Counted from the stretch's first letter, positions 49,256 through 57,473 are shown. The stretch: 64,000 bases of DNA from CTSoil-043 sp963821235 (GCA_963821235.1 CAWGCS010000001.1:2046001-2110000); one strand, 5' to 3'. The notes: generated by a model from the letters alone, not told the origin. Numbers and translations are program-made.

Positions 49256-49291
49256 CCGTGTTGGTGGCCTCGCTTGGGGCCACCAACACGG
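49256..49291 (+). terminator. Intra-operon stem-loop between binding protein and ATPase genes
   Basis: CCGTGTTGGTGGCC (49256-49269), 8-nt loop, GGCCACCAACACGG (49278-49291): a perfect 14-bp stem. Located where many sugar-ABC operons have a partial terminator or mRNA stabiliser that keeps binding-protein mRNA in excess of ATPase mRNA. No U tract follows. Confidence 0.75.
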
Positions 49292-49307
49292 TTCCACCAA
49301 CCACCCA

Positions 49308-50906
49308 ATGAGCAGCCGCCGGGAGCGCGCCGTGACCGCGACACACCAGGCCCTCGAGGCGCACGAGGTCAGCAAGCGGTACGGTCATACGCAGGCGCTC
49401 GATGCGGTCAGCCTGACGATCACGGCCGGCGAGATCCACGGGCTCGTCGGGCACAACGGGGCAGGCAAGTCGACCCTGCTCCGGCTCCTGTCCGGCGCCG
49501 AGCGTCCGGACTCGGGAGCGCTCAGCATCGACAGCCGGCACCTCGAGCTCGGGTCTCCACGCGAGGCGAACCTCCACGGGATCTCGTCGGTGTACCAGGA
49601 GCTCTCCCTCATCGAGGAGCTGACGGTCGCCCAGAATCTCTTTCTGGGCCGCGAGCTCAGACGCGCCGGCCGTCTCCAGCTCGGCGTGATGGACCGCCAG
49701 ACCGCGACGTTTCTCGGTGAGTACGGGCTGGACGTGGATCCGACCACGAAGGTGCGGGCGCTCACCGTCGCTCAGCGCCAGCTCATCGAGGTGATCGCCG
49801 CCCTCCACCGAAACGCGAGCTTCCTCCTCCTCGACGAGCCGACCACGGCGCTCGAGGCGAGCCAGGTGGATGAGCTCCTGGCCACGATCCGCCGCGTGGC
49901 CGACGAGCGCGGCGTGGGCGTCCTGCTTGTCGACCACAAGCTCGACGAGATCTACTCCGTGGCCAACCGGGTCACCGCGCTCAGGAACGGGCGGATCGTC
50001 CTCTCCGGGCCCACCGCCACGGTCGGTCGCGCGGACGTGATCGGAGTCATCGTCGGGAGCGAGGCGGACTTGGAGCCCGACACTGTGGTCCGCCAGGCTG
50101 CCCTCCGCGGGGCAGCGTTGCCCGCGTTCCCCCTCGAAGGAGCGGCCGCGACCCGCGCACGCCGCGCTGCCCCAGAGATCGCACTCGAGGTCAGCAACCT
50201 CACGTCACCGAACCTGCGCGGCGTCTCCGTCACGGCGCGGAGCGGCCGCGTTCTCGGGATCTACGGCTTGGTCGGCTCCGGGCGGACCAACCTCCTCCGA
50301 ACCCTGTACGGCGTAGAGGAGCAGACCGGGGGCCAGATCTCGCTCTTCGGGCGGCCCTACAGGCCGGCCGGCTGCGCCGCCGCCATCGACGCCGGCATCG
50401 CGTACCTGGCGGAGGAGCGAAAGGCCGACGGGTTCGTGCCGAAGTTCAGCCCGATCGGGAACACGACGCTGCCCGTCCTCCCGCGCTACAGCCGCCTCGG
50501 CGTCCTCTCGCTCGGGCGTGCCGCGGCCGATGCCCGGCTCTCGCTCGCCGCGGTCGATGTCCGCGGCGACCTCGATGCTCCCATGGAGGAGCTCTCCGGC
50601 GGCAACCAGCAGAAGGTCCTGTTCGGGCGCGTCATGCTCCAGCATCCCCGCCTGCTCCTGCTCGACGAGCCGACGAAAGGCGTCGACATCGGCGCAAAGC
50701 GGGAGATCCAGGACATGATTCGCGCGATGGTCGCGCAATCGGAGATCGCGGCGATCGTCGTCTCGAGCGAAGAGGAGGAGATCCTTGGGGTGTCCGACGA
50801 CATCGCCGTCTTCCTCCGTGGGACGTGCGACGGCACGATCTACGCGCCGGCCGACCTCCAGCCCGGCGATCTGAGGCGCCTGGCCTGGACCGCCCCCGCA
50901 CCATGA
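49308..50906 (+). CDS. Sugar ABC transporter ATPase with two nucleotide-binding domains (RbsA family)
   Basis: 532 aa; ATG 49308, or GTG 49332. First domain: GLVGHNGAGKSTLLRLL (Walker A), TVAQRQLIEVIAAL (signature), FLLLDEPTTALEAS (Walker B). Second domain: GIYGLVGSGRTNLLRTLYG (degenerate Walker A, normal for RbsA), EELSGGNQQKVLFGR (signature), LLLLDEPTKGVDIGAKREI. Powers import of the sugar. Its stop overlaps the epimerase ATG. Confidence 0.93.
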   Translation: MSSRRERAVTATHQALEAHEVSKRYGHTQALDAVSLTITAGEIHGLVGHNGAGKSTLLRLLSGAERPDSGALSIDSRHLELGSPREANLHGISSVYQELSLIEELTVAQNLFLGRELRRAGRLQLGVMDRQTATFLGEYGLDVDPTTKVRALTVAQRQLIEVIAALHRNASFLLLDEPTTALEASQVDELLATIRRVADERGVGVLLVDHKLDEIYSVANRVTALRNGRIVLSGPTATVGRADVIGVIVGSEADLEPDTVVRQAALRGAALPAFPLEGAAATRARRAAPEIALEVSNLTSPNLRGVSVTARSGRVLGIYGLVGSGRTNLLRTLYGVEEQTGGQISLFGRPYRPAGCAAAIDAGIAYLAEERKADGFVPKFSPIGNTTLPVLPRYSRLGVLSLGRAAADARLSLAAVDVRGDLDAPMEELSGGNQQKVLFGRVMLQHPRLLLLDEPTKGVDIGAKREIQDMIRAMVAQSEIAAIVVSSEEEEILGVSDDIAVFLRGTCDGTIYAPADLQPGDLRRLAWTAPAP

Positions 50907-51595
50907 GTCCGGGCGCTGGGACCGACGGGAGCCGGCCGGCGGGCCGGGTCCGGCTGTTCGCCTCGCTCACCTCGCTCGGATCGCTCGCGCTCGGCGCGGA
51001 CGCTCGTCGGTTGGTCGCTGCCGGGGTCGACGGGCTCCACGTGGACATCGCCGATGGGCACTTCGCACCGTTCCTCTGCTTCCCGCCGGCCGTCGCCTGG
51101 TCGCTGCGGGACGAGCTCGGAGTGCACGTCGAAGCCCACCTGATGGTCGCCGACCCGGAGACCTACCTACGGCCGCTCGCGGAACGTGGCGTTCGCCGGA
51201 TCGCCTTCCACGTGGAGAGCACCCGCTACCCGTGGCGGGTCGCGTCTCTAGCGCGGAGCCTCCTCGTGGAGATCGGCGCCGCCTTCAACCCGGTCACGTC
51301 GCTCGAGGTGCTCGAGCGGCTCGGCGACGCGGTCGACTACGTGAACGTGCTCGGAGCCGACCACGACTTCGCCGGTGACCGTCTCCTCGCGGCCACCCCG
51401 GATCGAGTCCGCACCGCGCGGGGTCTCGTCGCCGCTGGTGTCCGGGTTCAGGTGGACGGTGCCGTTGACGCCACGAACGCCCCGAGCCTCGTTCGCGCCG
51501 GTGGCGATGATCTGGTTGTCGGCCGCGCGGTCTGCGACGCGGCGGACTGGAGCGCAGCCGTGGCCGAACTCCGCGCGGAGATCGCGAGCGCCTGA
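50903..51595 (+). CDS. Ribulose-phosphate 3-epimerase family protein
   Basis: 230 aa, ATGA overlap with the ATPase gene. TIM barrel with the metal ligands in GLHVDIADGHFAPF (His, Asp), HVEAHLMVADPETYL (His) and VQVDGAVDATNAPSL (Asp); GGDDLVVGRAV is the phosphate-binding loop. The usual (D/V)VHLMV reads EAHLMV, and FGP reads FPP, so it is off the mainline Rpe and could be specific for another ketose phosphate (such as allulose-6-P). It is the last gene of the operon. Confidence 0.82.
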   Translation: MSPGAGTDGSRPAGRVRLFASLTSLGSLALGADARRLVAAGVDGLHVDIADGHFAPFLCFPPAVAWSLRDELGVHVEAHLMVADPETYLRPLAERGVRRIAFHVESTRYPWRVASLARSLLVEIGAAFNPVTSLEVLERLGDAVDYVNVLGADHDFAGDRLLAATPDRVRTARGLVAAGVRVQVDGAVDATNAPSLVRAGGDDLVVGRAVCDAADWSAAVAELRAEIASA

Positions 51596-52132
51596 CTCGC
51601 CAGGTCGCCGGAGCAGGTCGTCGCGCCGGTCGCGCACTTCGACGCCGCCAGCGAGGAGAGGTCTCGCGAGAACGACACCGCCGGGGGACGATGCCATGTC
51701 GCGAGACCTCTCGCAACGACAACGAATGACCGCGACCGCCGTTAGGTGGACGATCCGTGGGGAGTCGCTCCAGTCCGCCGTCCTCCCAGTCCTCTCGTCG
51801 GTTGCCTCGTCGGGGCCGGCGACGCGCACGTGCGAGCCGACCGCTGCCACCACTCGGCTCTCGTGACCTTCGTCCGAGCGAGAGCGATCCGACGCCGACC
51901 CGGGGCCGGGTCTTGGCGGCGAAGATGCCCGCGCTGCAAGGTGTCTTCCGCTGGGGAGGATGCCGATGGTCGATGATGCCGCTCTCTCCGCTGACGGTAT
52001 CGCCGTGCGAGACGAGCAGGACGGTGCAGGGCGGAGAACCCTGGTCTTCCTCCATCGCTGGTCGTGTGAGCGAGTGACGGCTGGCCCGGCTCTCGGTCCG
52101 GCGCCCGACGCAGGCAGCTATCCTCCCGAACG
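51596..52132. other. Noncoding spacer with a long inverted repeat
   Basis: About 540 bp after the sugar operon. Contains the 14-bp inverted repeat at 51656-51712. Open frames on both strands are Arg/Ser/Pro-rich without family look. A TATCCT box near its end (52119-52124) would serve the next gene. Confidence 0.55.
51656..51712. repeat. Perfect 14-bp inverted repeat with 29-bp spacer
   Basis: GAGAGGTCTCGCGA (51656-51669) and TCGCGAGACCTCTC (51699-51712), 60 bp downstream of the sugar-operon stop. May serve as a terminator hairpin with a large loop or be the remnant of a small insertion. Confidence 0.65.
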
Positions 52133-52144
52133 ATGGAGGTCAGC

Positions 52145-52429
52145 ATGACGACGCCGCGCACGATAGCGGGCCAGGCCGCGCTCTCAGGGATGCGCCCCCA
52201 CGTGAAGCGCGCGCTCGGGCAGACCATCCTTGCCATCGAAGCCGAGGCGATCGCACCGTGCCTGGAGGCCCTGCGGGATGCCGACCGCGTGCTCGAAGCC
52301 ATCGCCGCCATGGATCCGACCCCGAGCTGGGATTCCGGCTCGAGGATCGACGTCGTCACACGGGCTGAGGCCGCGCATCGACTGCTGGCGCCGCTGCTCG
52401 GGCGGCCCGCCCGGGAGGACGAGGAATGA
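52145..52429 (+). CDS. Small hypothetical protein
   Basis: 94 aa from ATG 52145, preceded by GGAGG (52135-52139). An in-frame ATG 12 bp upstream (52133) sits 8 nt after a TATCCT box (52119-52124) and could serve as a leaderless start. The protein is mostly helical: PHVKRALGQTILAIEAEAIAPCLEALRDADRVLEAIAAM in parts, no known motif. Stop overlaps the next gene's ATG (ATGA), so the two are co-expressed. Confidence 0.55.
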   Translation: MTTPRTIAGQAALSGMRPHVKRALGQTILAIEAEAIAPCLEALRDADRVLEAIAAMDPTPSWDSGSRIDVVTRAEAAHRLLAPLLGRPAREDEE

Positions 52430-52938
52430 GGACGCTCACCGACCTGCTGCCGCTGGGGATCGGCGTCGCGATCGTCGGGATCGTGACCTGGTTCCTGCTG
52501 GACCGGAGCTGGTCCATCGGACCGTGGCTGCTGGGGCTCCTGCTGTTCGCGCACGGCTGGGTGCACCTGCTGTTCGTCTTCCCGAAGCCAGAGCCGGCGG
52601 CCGCGACCGCTGACGGTCCCGCGTGGCCGTTCGACATGGCGCGTTCCTGGCTCATCACCGGCGCCGGGCTCGACGTGGGGCTCGTGAGGACGCTCGGCGT
52701 GGCGCTGATGGCGATCGTGTTCGTGGCCTTCCTCCTTGCCGCGCTCTCCACCGTGAACGTGCTGGTGTCCGTCGGCTGGTGGCCGGGCCTCGTCATCGGC
52801 TCCGCGATCGGCTCGGCGCTGCTGCTCGCCGCCTTCTTCTCGCCCACGCTGCTGCTCGGCTTCGGCGTCGACGCCGCGCTGCTCTGGCTCGTCCTCGCCT
52901 CGGTATGGAGCCCGACCGCCGGCGGCATCCCGGGGTGA
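52426..52938 (+). CDS. Integral membrane protein of unknown function
   Basis: 170 aa, ATGA overlap with the previous gene. Four to five hydrophobic helices (about 8-25, 30-50, 75-105, 110-140, 145-160); short loops with PKPEPAAATADGPAWPFDMARSW in parts between helix 2 and 3. No residues suggest transport or catalysis. Co-transcribed with the 94-aa protein. Confidence 0.75.
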   Translation: MRTLTDLLPLGIGVAIVGIVTWFLLDRSWSIGPWLLGLLLFAHGWVHLLFVFPKPEPAAATADGPAWPFDMARSWLITGAGLDVGLVRTLGVALMAIVFVAFLLAALSTVNVLVSVGWWPGLVIGSAIGSALLLAAFFSPTLLLGFGVDAALLWLVLASVWSPTAGGIPG

Positions 52939-53086
52939 GGCGTGGGCCGACCGGGCGGAAGGTCTCCTGGCTGCGCGCCGCGCTGGTCCGGCTCTGGAGC
53001 GCGACCGGCTCGCCGGTGGTAGATCGCGACGTTCGACCCTTGTGACGGACGTCGCCCCCGCCAGAATGGACGTGGAGGTGATCCTG

Positions 53087-53335
53087 ATGGCGCGATGGGC
53101 GTGGCATCCATGGGTCGCCGCCGGGCTCGCTGCCGTTTGGCGGTGGCGTCGCCGCCACCCGGGCGACGCCGTCGCGCTGGACCTCAGCCCGATGGTCACC
53201 CGGCCGGCGGAGCTCGTCGGCGATTCATCGCGGCGTGGCCCGGGCTGGCCCCGTGGCGTCCAGGAGGACGACGACGTCCGCTGGCAGTGGGACCGGCCGC
53301 AGGCAGCGCCCGGATCGGGCGCTCACCCAGGCTGA
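53087..53335 (+). CDS. Small hypothetical protein
   Basis: 82 aa from ATG 53087, with GGAGG (53074-53078) upstream. Trp/Arg-rich N terminus (MARWAWHPWVAAGLAAVWRWRRRH) that could be a short membrane-associated helix, then a polar Pro/Gly tail. No family recognised. The coding call rests only on the open frame and Shine-Dalgarno, so it may not be real. Confidence 0.35.
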   Translation: MARWAWHPWVAAGLAAVWRWRRRHPGDAVALDLSPMVTRPAELVGDSSRRGPGWPRGVQEDDDVRWQWDRPQAAPGSGAHPG

Positions 53336-53397
53336 GGCGCGCCGCGCTCGAAGCGCTCGTTCACACCGCTGCGGGCGAGCCAACGCGGCGGCTGTCG

Positions 53398-53403
53398 TAG
53401 CAT
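53398..53403 (+). promoter_or_regulatory. -10 element of the EtfB-methyltransferase-like gene
   Basis: TAGCAT, 7 nt before the ATG at 53411, no Shine-Dalgarno between: probable leaderless mRNA. Confidence 0.4.
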
Positions 53404-53410
53404 CGGCCGG

Positions 53411-54085
53411 ATGGCCGCCTCGACCCGCGCCTTCGTGCTCCGCCACACCAGCCTTCGACCGGTCCCCGGGCTCGAGGAGGTGCGGCTCCACCTGGCCGAC
53501 GAGGTGCTGCCGCTTTGGCGTGCCGTCCAGGTCGAGACCGGCGACCCGGACGCCGCGCTGCCGTACTGGGCGTTCGCCTGGGCCGGAGGGCTGGCCATCG
53601 GGCGCTACCTGCGGGAGCACCCCGAGGTCGTCGCGGGTCGCCGCGTGTTCGACCTCGCGTCGGGCTCCGGGCTGTGCGCGATCGCCGCCTTGCACGCCGG
53701 CGCGTCCACCGTGTCCGGCGCGGACATCGATCGCTTCGCGGCGGCCGCGATCGCGATCAACGCGCGGGCCAACCGCCGCCGGGTGGGGGTCGTCCGTCGC
53801 GACGTGCTGGACGAGGAGGCGCCCGAGGTCGACGTCATCCTGGCCGGCGACTGCTGGTACGACGCACGCCTCGCCGAGCGGGTCCTGCCCTGGCTGCGGC
53901 AGGCGCGGGAGCGCGGGATCGACGTCCTGGTGGGCGACCCTGGCCGCCGCCACCTGCCGACGGGCGAGCTGGTCGAGCTCGCCTCGTACGAGGTCCGCAC
54001 CACGACAGAGCTCGAGGACCTCGACAGGAAGCAAGCCTCGGTCTATGCCCTGCGGCCGGCCACCGAGCTGGCCGAGCCGTCGTGA
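53411..54085 (+). CDS. METTL20/ETFBKMT-like protein lysine methyltransferase
   Basis: 224 aa, ATG. LPYWAFAWAGGLAIGRYLREHP is the family's 'P(F/Y)WAF.W.GG.AL.RY...NP', followed by VFDLASGSGLCAIAALHAGA (SAM motif I), GADIDRFAAAAIAINARAN, VILAGDCWYD and DVLVGDPGRRHLP. Mitochondrial and bacterial members methylate lysines in the ETF beta subunit recognition loop and tune dehydrogenase docking. An etfBA pair with a Lys in that loop is at 32 kb of this window, so EtfB is the obvious candidate substrate, by inference. Confidence 0.8.
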   Translation: MAASTRAFVLRHTSLRPVPGLEEVRLHLADEVLPLWRAVQVETGDPDAALPYWAFAWAGGLAIGRYLREHPEVVAGRRVFDLASGSGLCAIAALHAGASTVSGADIDRFAAAAIAINARANRRRVGVVRRDVLDEEAPEVDVILAGDCWYDARLAERVLPWLRQARERGIDVLVGDPGRRHLPTGELVELASYEVRTTTELEDLDRKQASVYALRPATELAEPS

Positions 54086-54106
54086 TCGGGCGGGCTTGCG
54101 CGCTCG

Positions 54107-54125
54107 GCCGGGGCGCGACCCCGGT
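54107..54125. terminator. Possible terminator between convergent methyltransferase and ChrB-like genes
   Basis: GCCGGGG-CGCGA-CCCCGGT: 7-bp stem (one G-U) with a 5-nt loop in the short convergent spacer. Confidence 0.45.
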
Positions 54126-54143
54126 CATGCTGCCGGCCCCGAC

Positions 54144-54725
54144 TCAGCGCCCTGCTGGACCGGCGGCTGCGTCGGGGCCGAGCCCTTCCTGGCGGTAGAC
54201 CTCCCGGGTGAAGTCGTCGAGCAGGGTACGTCCGCGGGCGAGGGCCTCCTCGGCGCCCGCTCGACCCGCCGCGCCGAAGAAGTCGCGCTCGGTCAGGCGG
54301 GCGAACCAGCGCTGGAGCTTCTCCCAGTCCGTCTCGCTCTCCTCGAGCTCGGCGAAGCGGAAGCGCTTCTTCCGCGTCTCGCGACGGATCTCATCCTCGA
54401 AGCGCTCCACGCTGTCGAGGATCTCGTCGTACTCGGCGTCGCGGGCCGCGTTGAAGCGGGCCACCAGCTCGTCCTCCCAGGTGCCGTCCGGCGAGGAGGT
54501 CTCGAGGAGCGAGGCCTCGCCGCCGGCGCCCCGGATCCGCTGGCCGAGCCGGTCGAGCTCGACCCGGAGCTCGGGCCGATCGGGCACGACGGCGGCGGCC
54601 TGCTGGAGGTAGACGGCGCCGAGCTGGCGCAGCTGCCTCCAGACGTACGTCCGGCGGCCTGAGGACTCGGCCTTGACCCGGTAGATCAGGAGCAGCCAGC
54701 GCCTCGCGGCCGGCCGATCCGTCAT
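54144..54725 (-). CDS. ChrB N-terminal domain-like protein
   Basis: 193 aa. RRWLLLIYRVKAESSGRRTYVWRQLRQLGAVYLQQAAAVVP, in parts, is the pattern of the ChrB domain ('W..LLY.vPa..s..Rv..WR+L+..Ga..l..gv...p'), associated with chromate resistance, then a long Arg/Glu/Asp-rich helical region. There is no ChrA transporter. It begins 13 bp downstream of the exporter permease gene, so it belongs to the ABC exporter operon; its role there is unknown. Confidence 0.75.
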   Translation of the reverse strand: MTDRPAARRWLLLIYRVKAESSGRRTYVWRQLRQLGAVYLQQAAAVVPDRPELRVELDRLGQRIRGAGGEASLLETSSPDGTWEDELVARFNAARDAEYDEILDSVERFEDEIRRETRKKRFRFAELEESETDWEKLQRWFARLTERDFFGAAGRAGAEEALARGRTLLDDFTREVYRQEGLGPDAAAGPAGR

Positions 54726-54738
54726 GGCTGCACCTCCG

Positions 54739-56430
54739 TCATCCGCCCACGTCCCGGCGGGCCATCCCCCAGGCTCCGACGGCGATCCCGAGGACCGCCA
54801 GGACGATGCAGGCGGCCATCCCGCCCATATCCCACCGGCCGACCATCGGCTCGCCGAGGTGCGCCGTCAACGCGAGCTGCCCGACCCAGTCTGGCAGCCG
54901 CAGGATCGGCGCGAGGAGGTCGAGGAGGAACGTCCCGATCGACATCGCGAGGACCGCGGGCATCGCGAACGAGGCTCGCCACAGCCCGGCGACGGCCACG
55001 CCGACGCCGGCGAGCGCGGCGCCGTACACCGCAAGCACGATCGTCCCCATCGCCGCCGTGACAGGATCCTGGCCGACCGAGGCCACGCCGAGGGCGATAG
55101 CGGCGGCCAGGAGCCCGGTGACGAGGACGATCGCCAGCCCGACGGCCAGCCCGCTCGCAACCGCCCAGCGCGCGCGGGTGAGCGGTGTCGCCAGCTGGAG
55201 CTCGAGCCGGCCCGCTGTCTCGTCCGACGACCGCGCCGCGATGAACGTCACCGTCGCCAGGCCGATGAGCACGAAGCCGATGTCGGCGAAGGCCAGCTGG
55301 AGGAACCCCGCGGCGGTCGTGACGTCGATCCCCGGGATGATGTTGCGGAAGATCTCGGCCATCGCAGGTGACGCACTGAGCTCTTCGAGCAGGGACCGCG
55401 ACGCGGCGGCCATCAGGACGCCGTAGATGCCGAGGCCGAGGCCCCACGCCAGCGCGGTCGGCAGCAGGTCGCCGAAGGACCGGGAGAGCGGCCCGTGGAC
55501 ACCCAGGAGCGCTCGCGGAAGCCGGGGAGTCGGCACCGAGATCGTCACGCCCACGTCCCGTCGCGCGAACCCCTCGATGCCGATCGCAAGGAGGACCGCG
55601 CAGACGACGACGGTCAGGGCGATCCCCGGCCAGTCCGACTGCCCGGCCAGGGGAACGTGGTCGGCGGTCCACGAGAACCAGCTGGCGCCGGCAAGGGTGT
55701 CGAACGCCGGCACGACGGTCCGGTAGCTGTGGATGACGTAGCCGCCGAGCATCAGCGCGCCTGCGATCCCGGCGGCCGCGCCGCGCCCGAGGAACGGCGC
55801 CAGCGCGAATGCGACGGATCCGACGATCAGGGCCTTGATCCCGAGCCCGATCGCGAAGGAGATCGCCGCGAATGGCGAGATGGGATCGTCGGGCAAAGAG
55901 GCGCCCAGGACGCCGGTGGCCCAGGCGATGACCGCCACGGCGGCCATGGCGATGCCGATCGCCGTCGCATGCCCGGCGACCTTCTCGAAGGCGATCGAAC
56001 GCCTCGATCGGGGCGTCGCGACGGCGAAGTCCAGGCTGCCCCGCCGCGCCTCGCCGGCGAGGATGGACGACAGGGCGAGGATGGACCACAGCCCGGCAAG
56101 GAGCGCGAAGTACGGGCCGTAGTGCCACGAGACGAACCCGCCGAGCGTGTCGACGTTGATGGGATCGCCGTACATGCCGCGCATCAGCGGCGGCATGTCT
56201 CCCGACATCGCCGCCAGCTCGAGCCTCGCCTCGGGCGTGCCGTACGTCGACGACATGGTGATGCCGCCGGCGAGGGTCATGACGCCGAGGAGGGCAGCGA
56301 TGACGAGGACGCCGAGGCGGGCGTCGCGAAGCGTCTTCCCGAACACGCTTCCCAGCCCGTAGAGCCGGCTGGCGAGGGGGACGTGGGGGGCGGACGCCGA
56401 GACCGGCAGGCCCCGGATCTCAACGGCCAT
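54739..56430 (-). CDS. ABC-2 type exporter permease
   Basis: 563 aa, ATG 56430, overlapping the ATPase gene by 11 bp. Twelve hydrophobic helices in two sets of six (first from about residue 40, second from about 320), each set with a cytoplasmic-loop motif (GEARRGSLDFAVATPRSRR and SSDETAGRLELQLATPLTRARW). This is the fused 'exporter of polyketide antibiotics' build. Likely exports a lipophilic drug or antibiotic with the downstream-encoded ATPase. Confidence 0.85.
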   Translation of the reverse strand: MAVEIRGLPVSASAPHVPLASRLYGLGSVFGKTLRDARLGVLVIAALLGVMTLAGGITMSSTYGTPEARLELAAMSGDMPPLMRGMYGDPINVDTLGGFVSWHYGPYFALLAGLWSILALSSILAGEARRGSLDFAVATPRSRRSIAFEKVAGHATAIGIAMAAVAVIAWATGVLGASLPDDPISPFAAISFAIGLGIKALIVGSVAFALAPFLGRGAAAGIAGALMLGGYVIHSYRTVVPAFDTLAGASWFSWTADHVPLAGQSDWPGIALTVVVCAVLLAIGIEGFARRDVGVTISVPTPRLPRALLGVHGPLSRSFGDLLPTALAWGLGLGIYGVLMAAASRSLLEELSASPAMAEIFRNIIPGIDVTTAAGFLQLAFADIGFVLIGLATVTFIAARSSDETAGRLELQLATPLTRARWAVASGLAVGLAIVLVTGLLAAAIALGVASVGQDPVTAAMGTIVLAVYGAALAGVGVAVAGLWRASFAMPAVLAMSIGTFLLDLLAPILRLPDWVGQLALTAHLGEPMVGRWDMGGMAACIVLAVLGIAVGAWGMARRDVGG

Positions 56431-57331
56431 GATCCGCCGCCTCGACCGCGTCGCGGCCGTACTGGGCGAGGAACGTCTGCTCGAGGCTCGGCTCCCGGGT
56501 CTCGAACTCGAGGAGGCCGCGGCCGGCAGCTGCCTCGACGACGGGCGCCATGGAGCCGATCACGCGCATCTGCAGGCCGCCCTCGATCGTTACCACGTCG
56601 CTCACGCCGGGGAGCGACGCGAACGCCGACGCGGGAACGGGCGCCGCGAACCGGAGCTCGACCTCGTGGTGCGCCAGGCCGCGGAGCGCCTCGACGCGAT
56701 CGACGGTGACGAGGCGGCCTTCGCGGACGATCGCCACCCGGTCGCACGTCTTCTCGACCTCGCCGAGGATGTGCGACGAGAGGAAGGCGGTGCGGCCTTC
56801 GGCCACCGTCTCGCGCAGGAGCTCGAAGAACGTCTGCTGGACGAGCGGATCGAGCCCCGACGTCGGCTCGTCGAGGACCAGCAGGGAGGGCCGATGCTGG
56901 AGGGCGATGACCAGGCCGACCTTCTGCTTGTTGCCCTTGGAGTACTCCTTGTAGCGGCGCGACGGGTCGAGGTCGAAGCGGGCGATCAGGTCGGCCTGGT
57001 AGAGCCGGTCGACGCCGCCGCGAAGGTTGGCGAAGTAGTCGATCGTCTGGCCGCCGGTCAGCCGGTCGAAGAGGGCGAACTCGCCGGGCAGGTAGCCGAC
57101 CTGCCGGTGGATGGCCACCGGGTCGACCGTCGTCTCGGTCCCCAGCACGATGGCGCGACCGGACGTCGGGCGGATGAGGTCGAGCAGGAGCCGGATGGTC
57201 GTGGTCTTGCCCGCGCCGTTTGGACCCAGGAAGCCGTAGATCTCGCCCTGCTCCACCGCGAGGTCCACGTCGACGATCCCGCGGTGCGGTCCGTAGAACT
57301 TGGTGAGCCGTTCGGTCTCGATGACGGGCAT
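56420..57331 (-). CDS. ABC exporter ATP-binding protein
   Basis: 303 aa from ATG 57331 with GGGAGAGG upstream. LTKFYGPHRGIVDVDL, GFLGPNGAGKTTTIRLLLDL (Walker A), YSKGNKQKVGLVIALQ (signature), LLVLDEPTSGLDPL (Walker B), SSHILGEVEKTCDRVAIV (H-loop). The C-terminal 80 residues (LEQTFLAQYGRD) are the regulatory domain of DrrA-type ATPases. First gene of the operon ATPase, permease, ChrB-like; a Crp-type site lies 143 bp upstream. Confidence 0.92.
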   Translation of the reverse strand: MPVIETERLTKFYGPHRGIVDVDLAVEQGEIYGFLGPNGAGKTTTIRLLLDLIRPTSGRAIVLGTETTVDPVAIHRQVGYLPGEFALFDRLTGGQTIDYFANLRGGVDRLYQADLIARFDLDPSRRYKEYSKGNKQKVGLVIALQHRPSLLVLDEPTSGLDPLVQQTFFELLRETVAEGRTAFLSSHILGEVEKTCDRVAIVREGRLVTVDRVEALRGLAHHEVELRFAAPVPASAFASLPGVSDVVTIEGGLQMRVIGSMAPVVEAAAGRGLLEFETREPSLEQTFLAQYGRDAVEAADHGR

Positions 57332-57473
57332 CGCAGTGCCTCTCCCTCGGTGGCCCGCGGATCCGCGGAACGAGCCTCCTCGCAGGCGCCGAGCGTCCCT
57401 GGCTCGCTCTCTGGTCCAGCCCAGTAGACGGTGCCCGGCCGGGTGGGGGACAGAGGCGCACGGACCGCGAGCG

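Noticed and set aside
51742..52055. Minus-strand stretch TVLLVSHGDTV resembling a histidine-phosphatase start
   Set aside because: The phosphatase motif needs RHG(E/Q); the rest of the frame shows no similarity and no start or Shine-Dalgarno fits.
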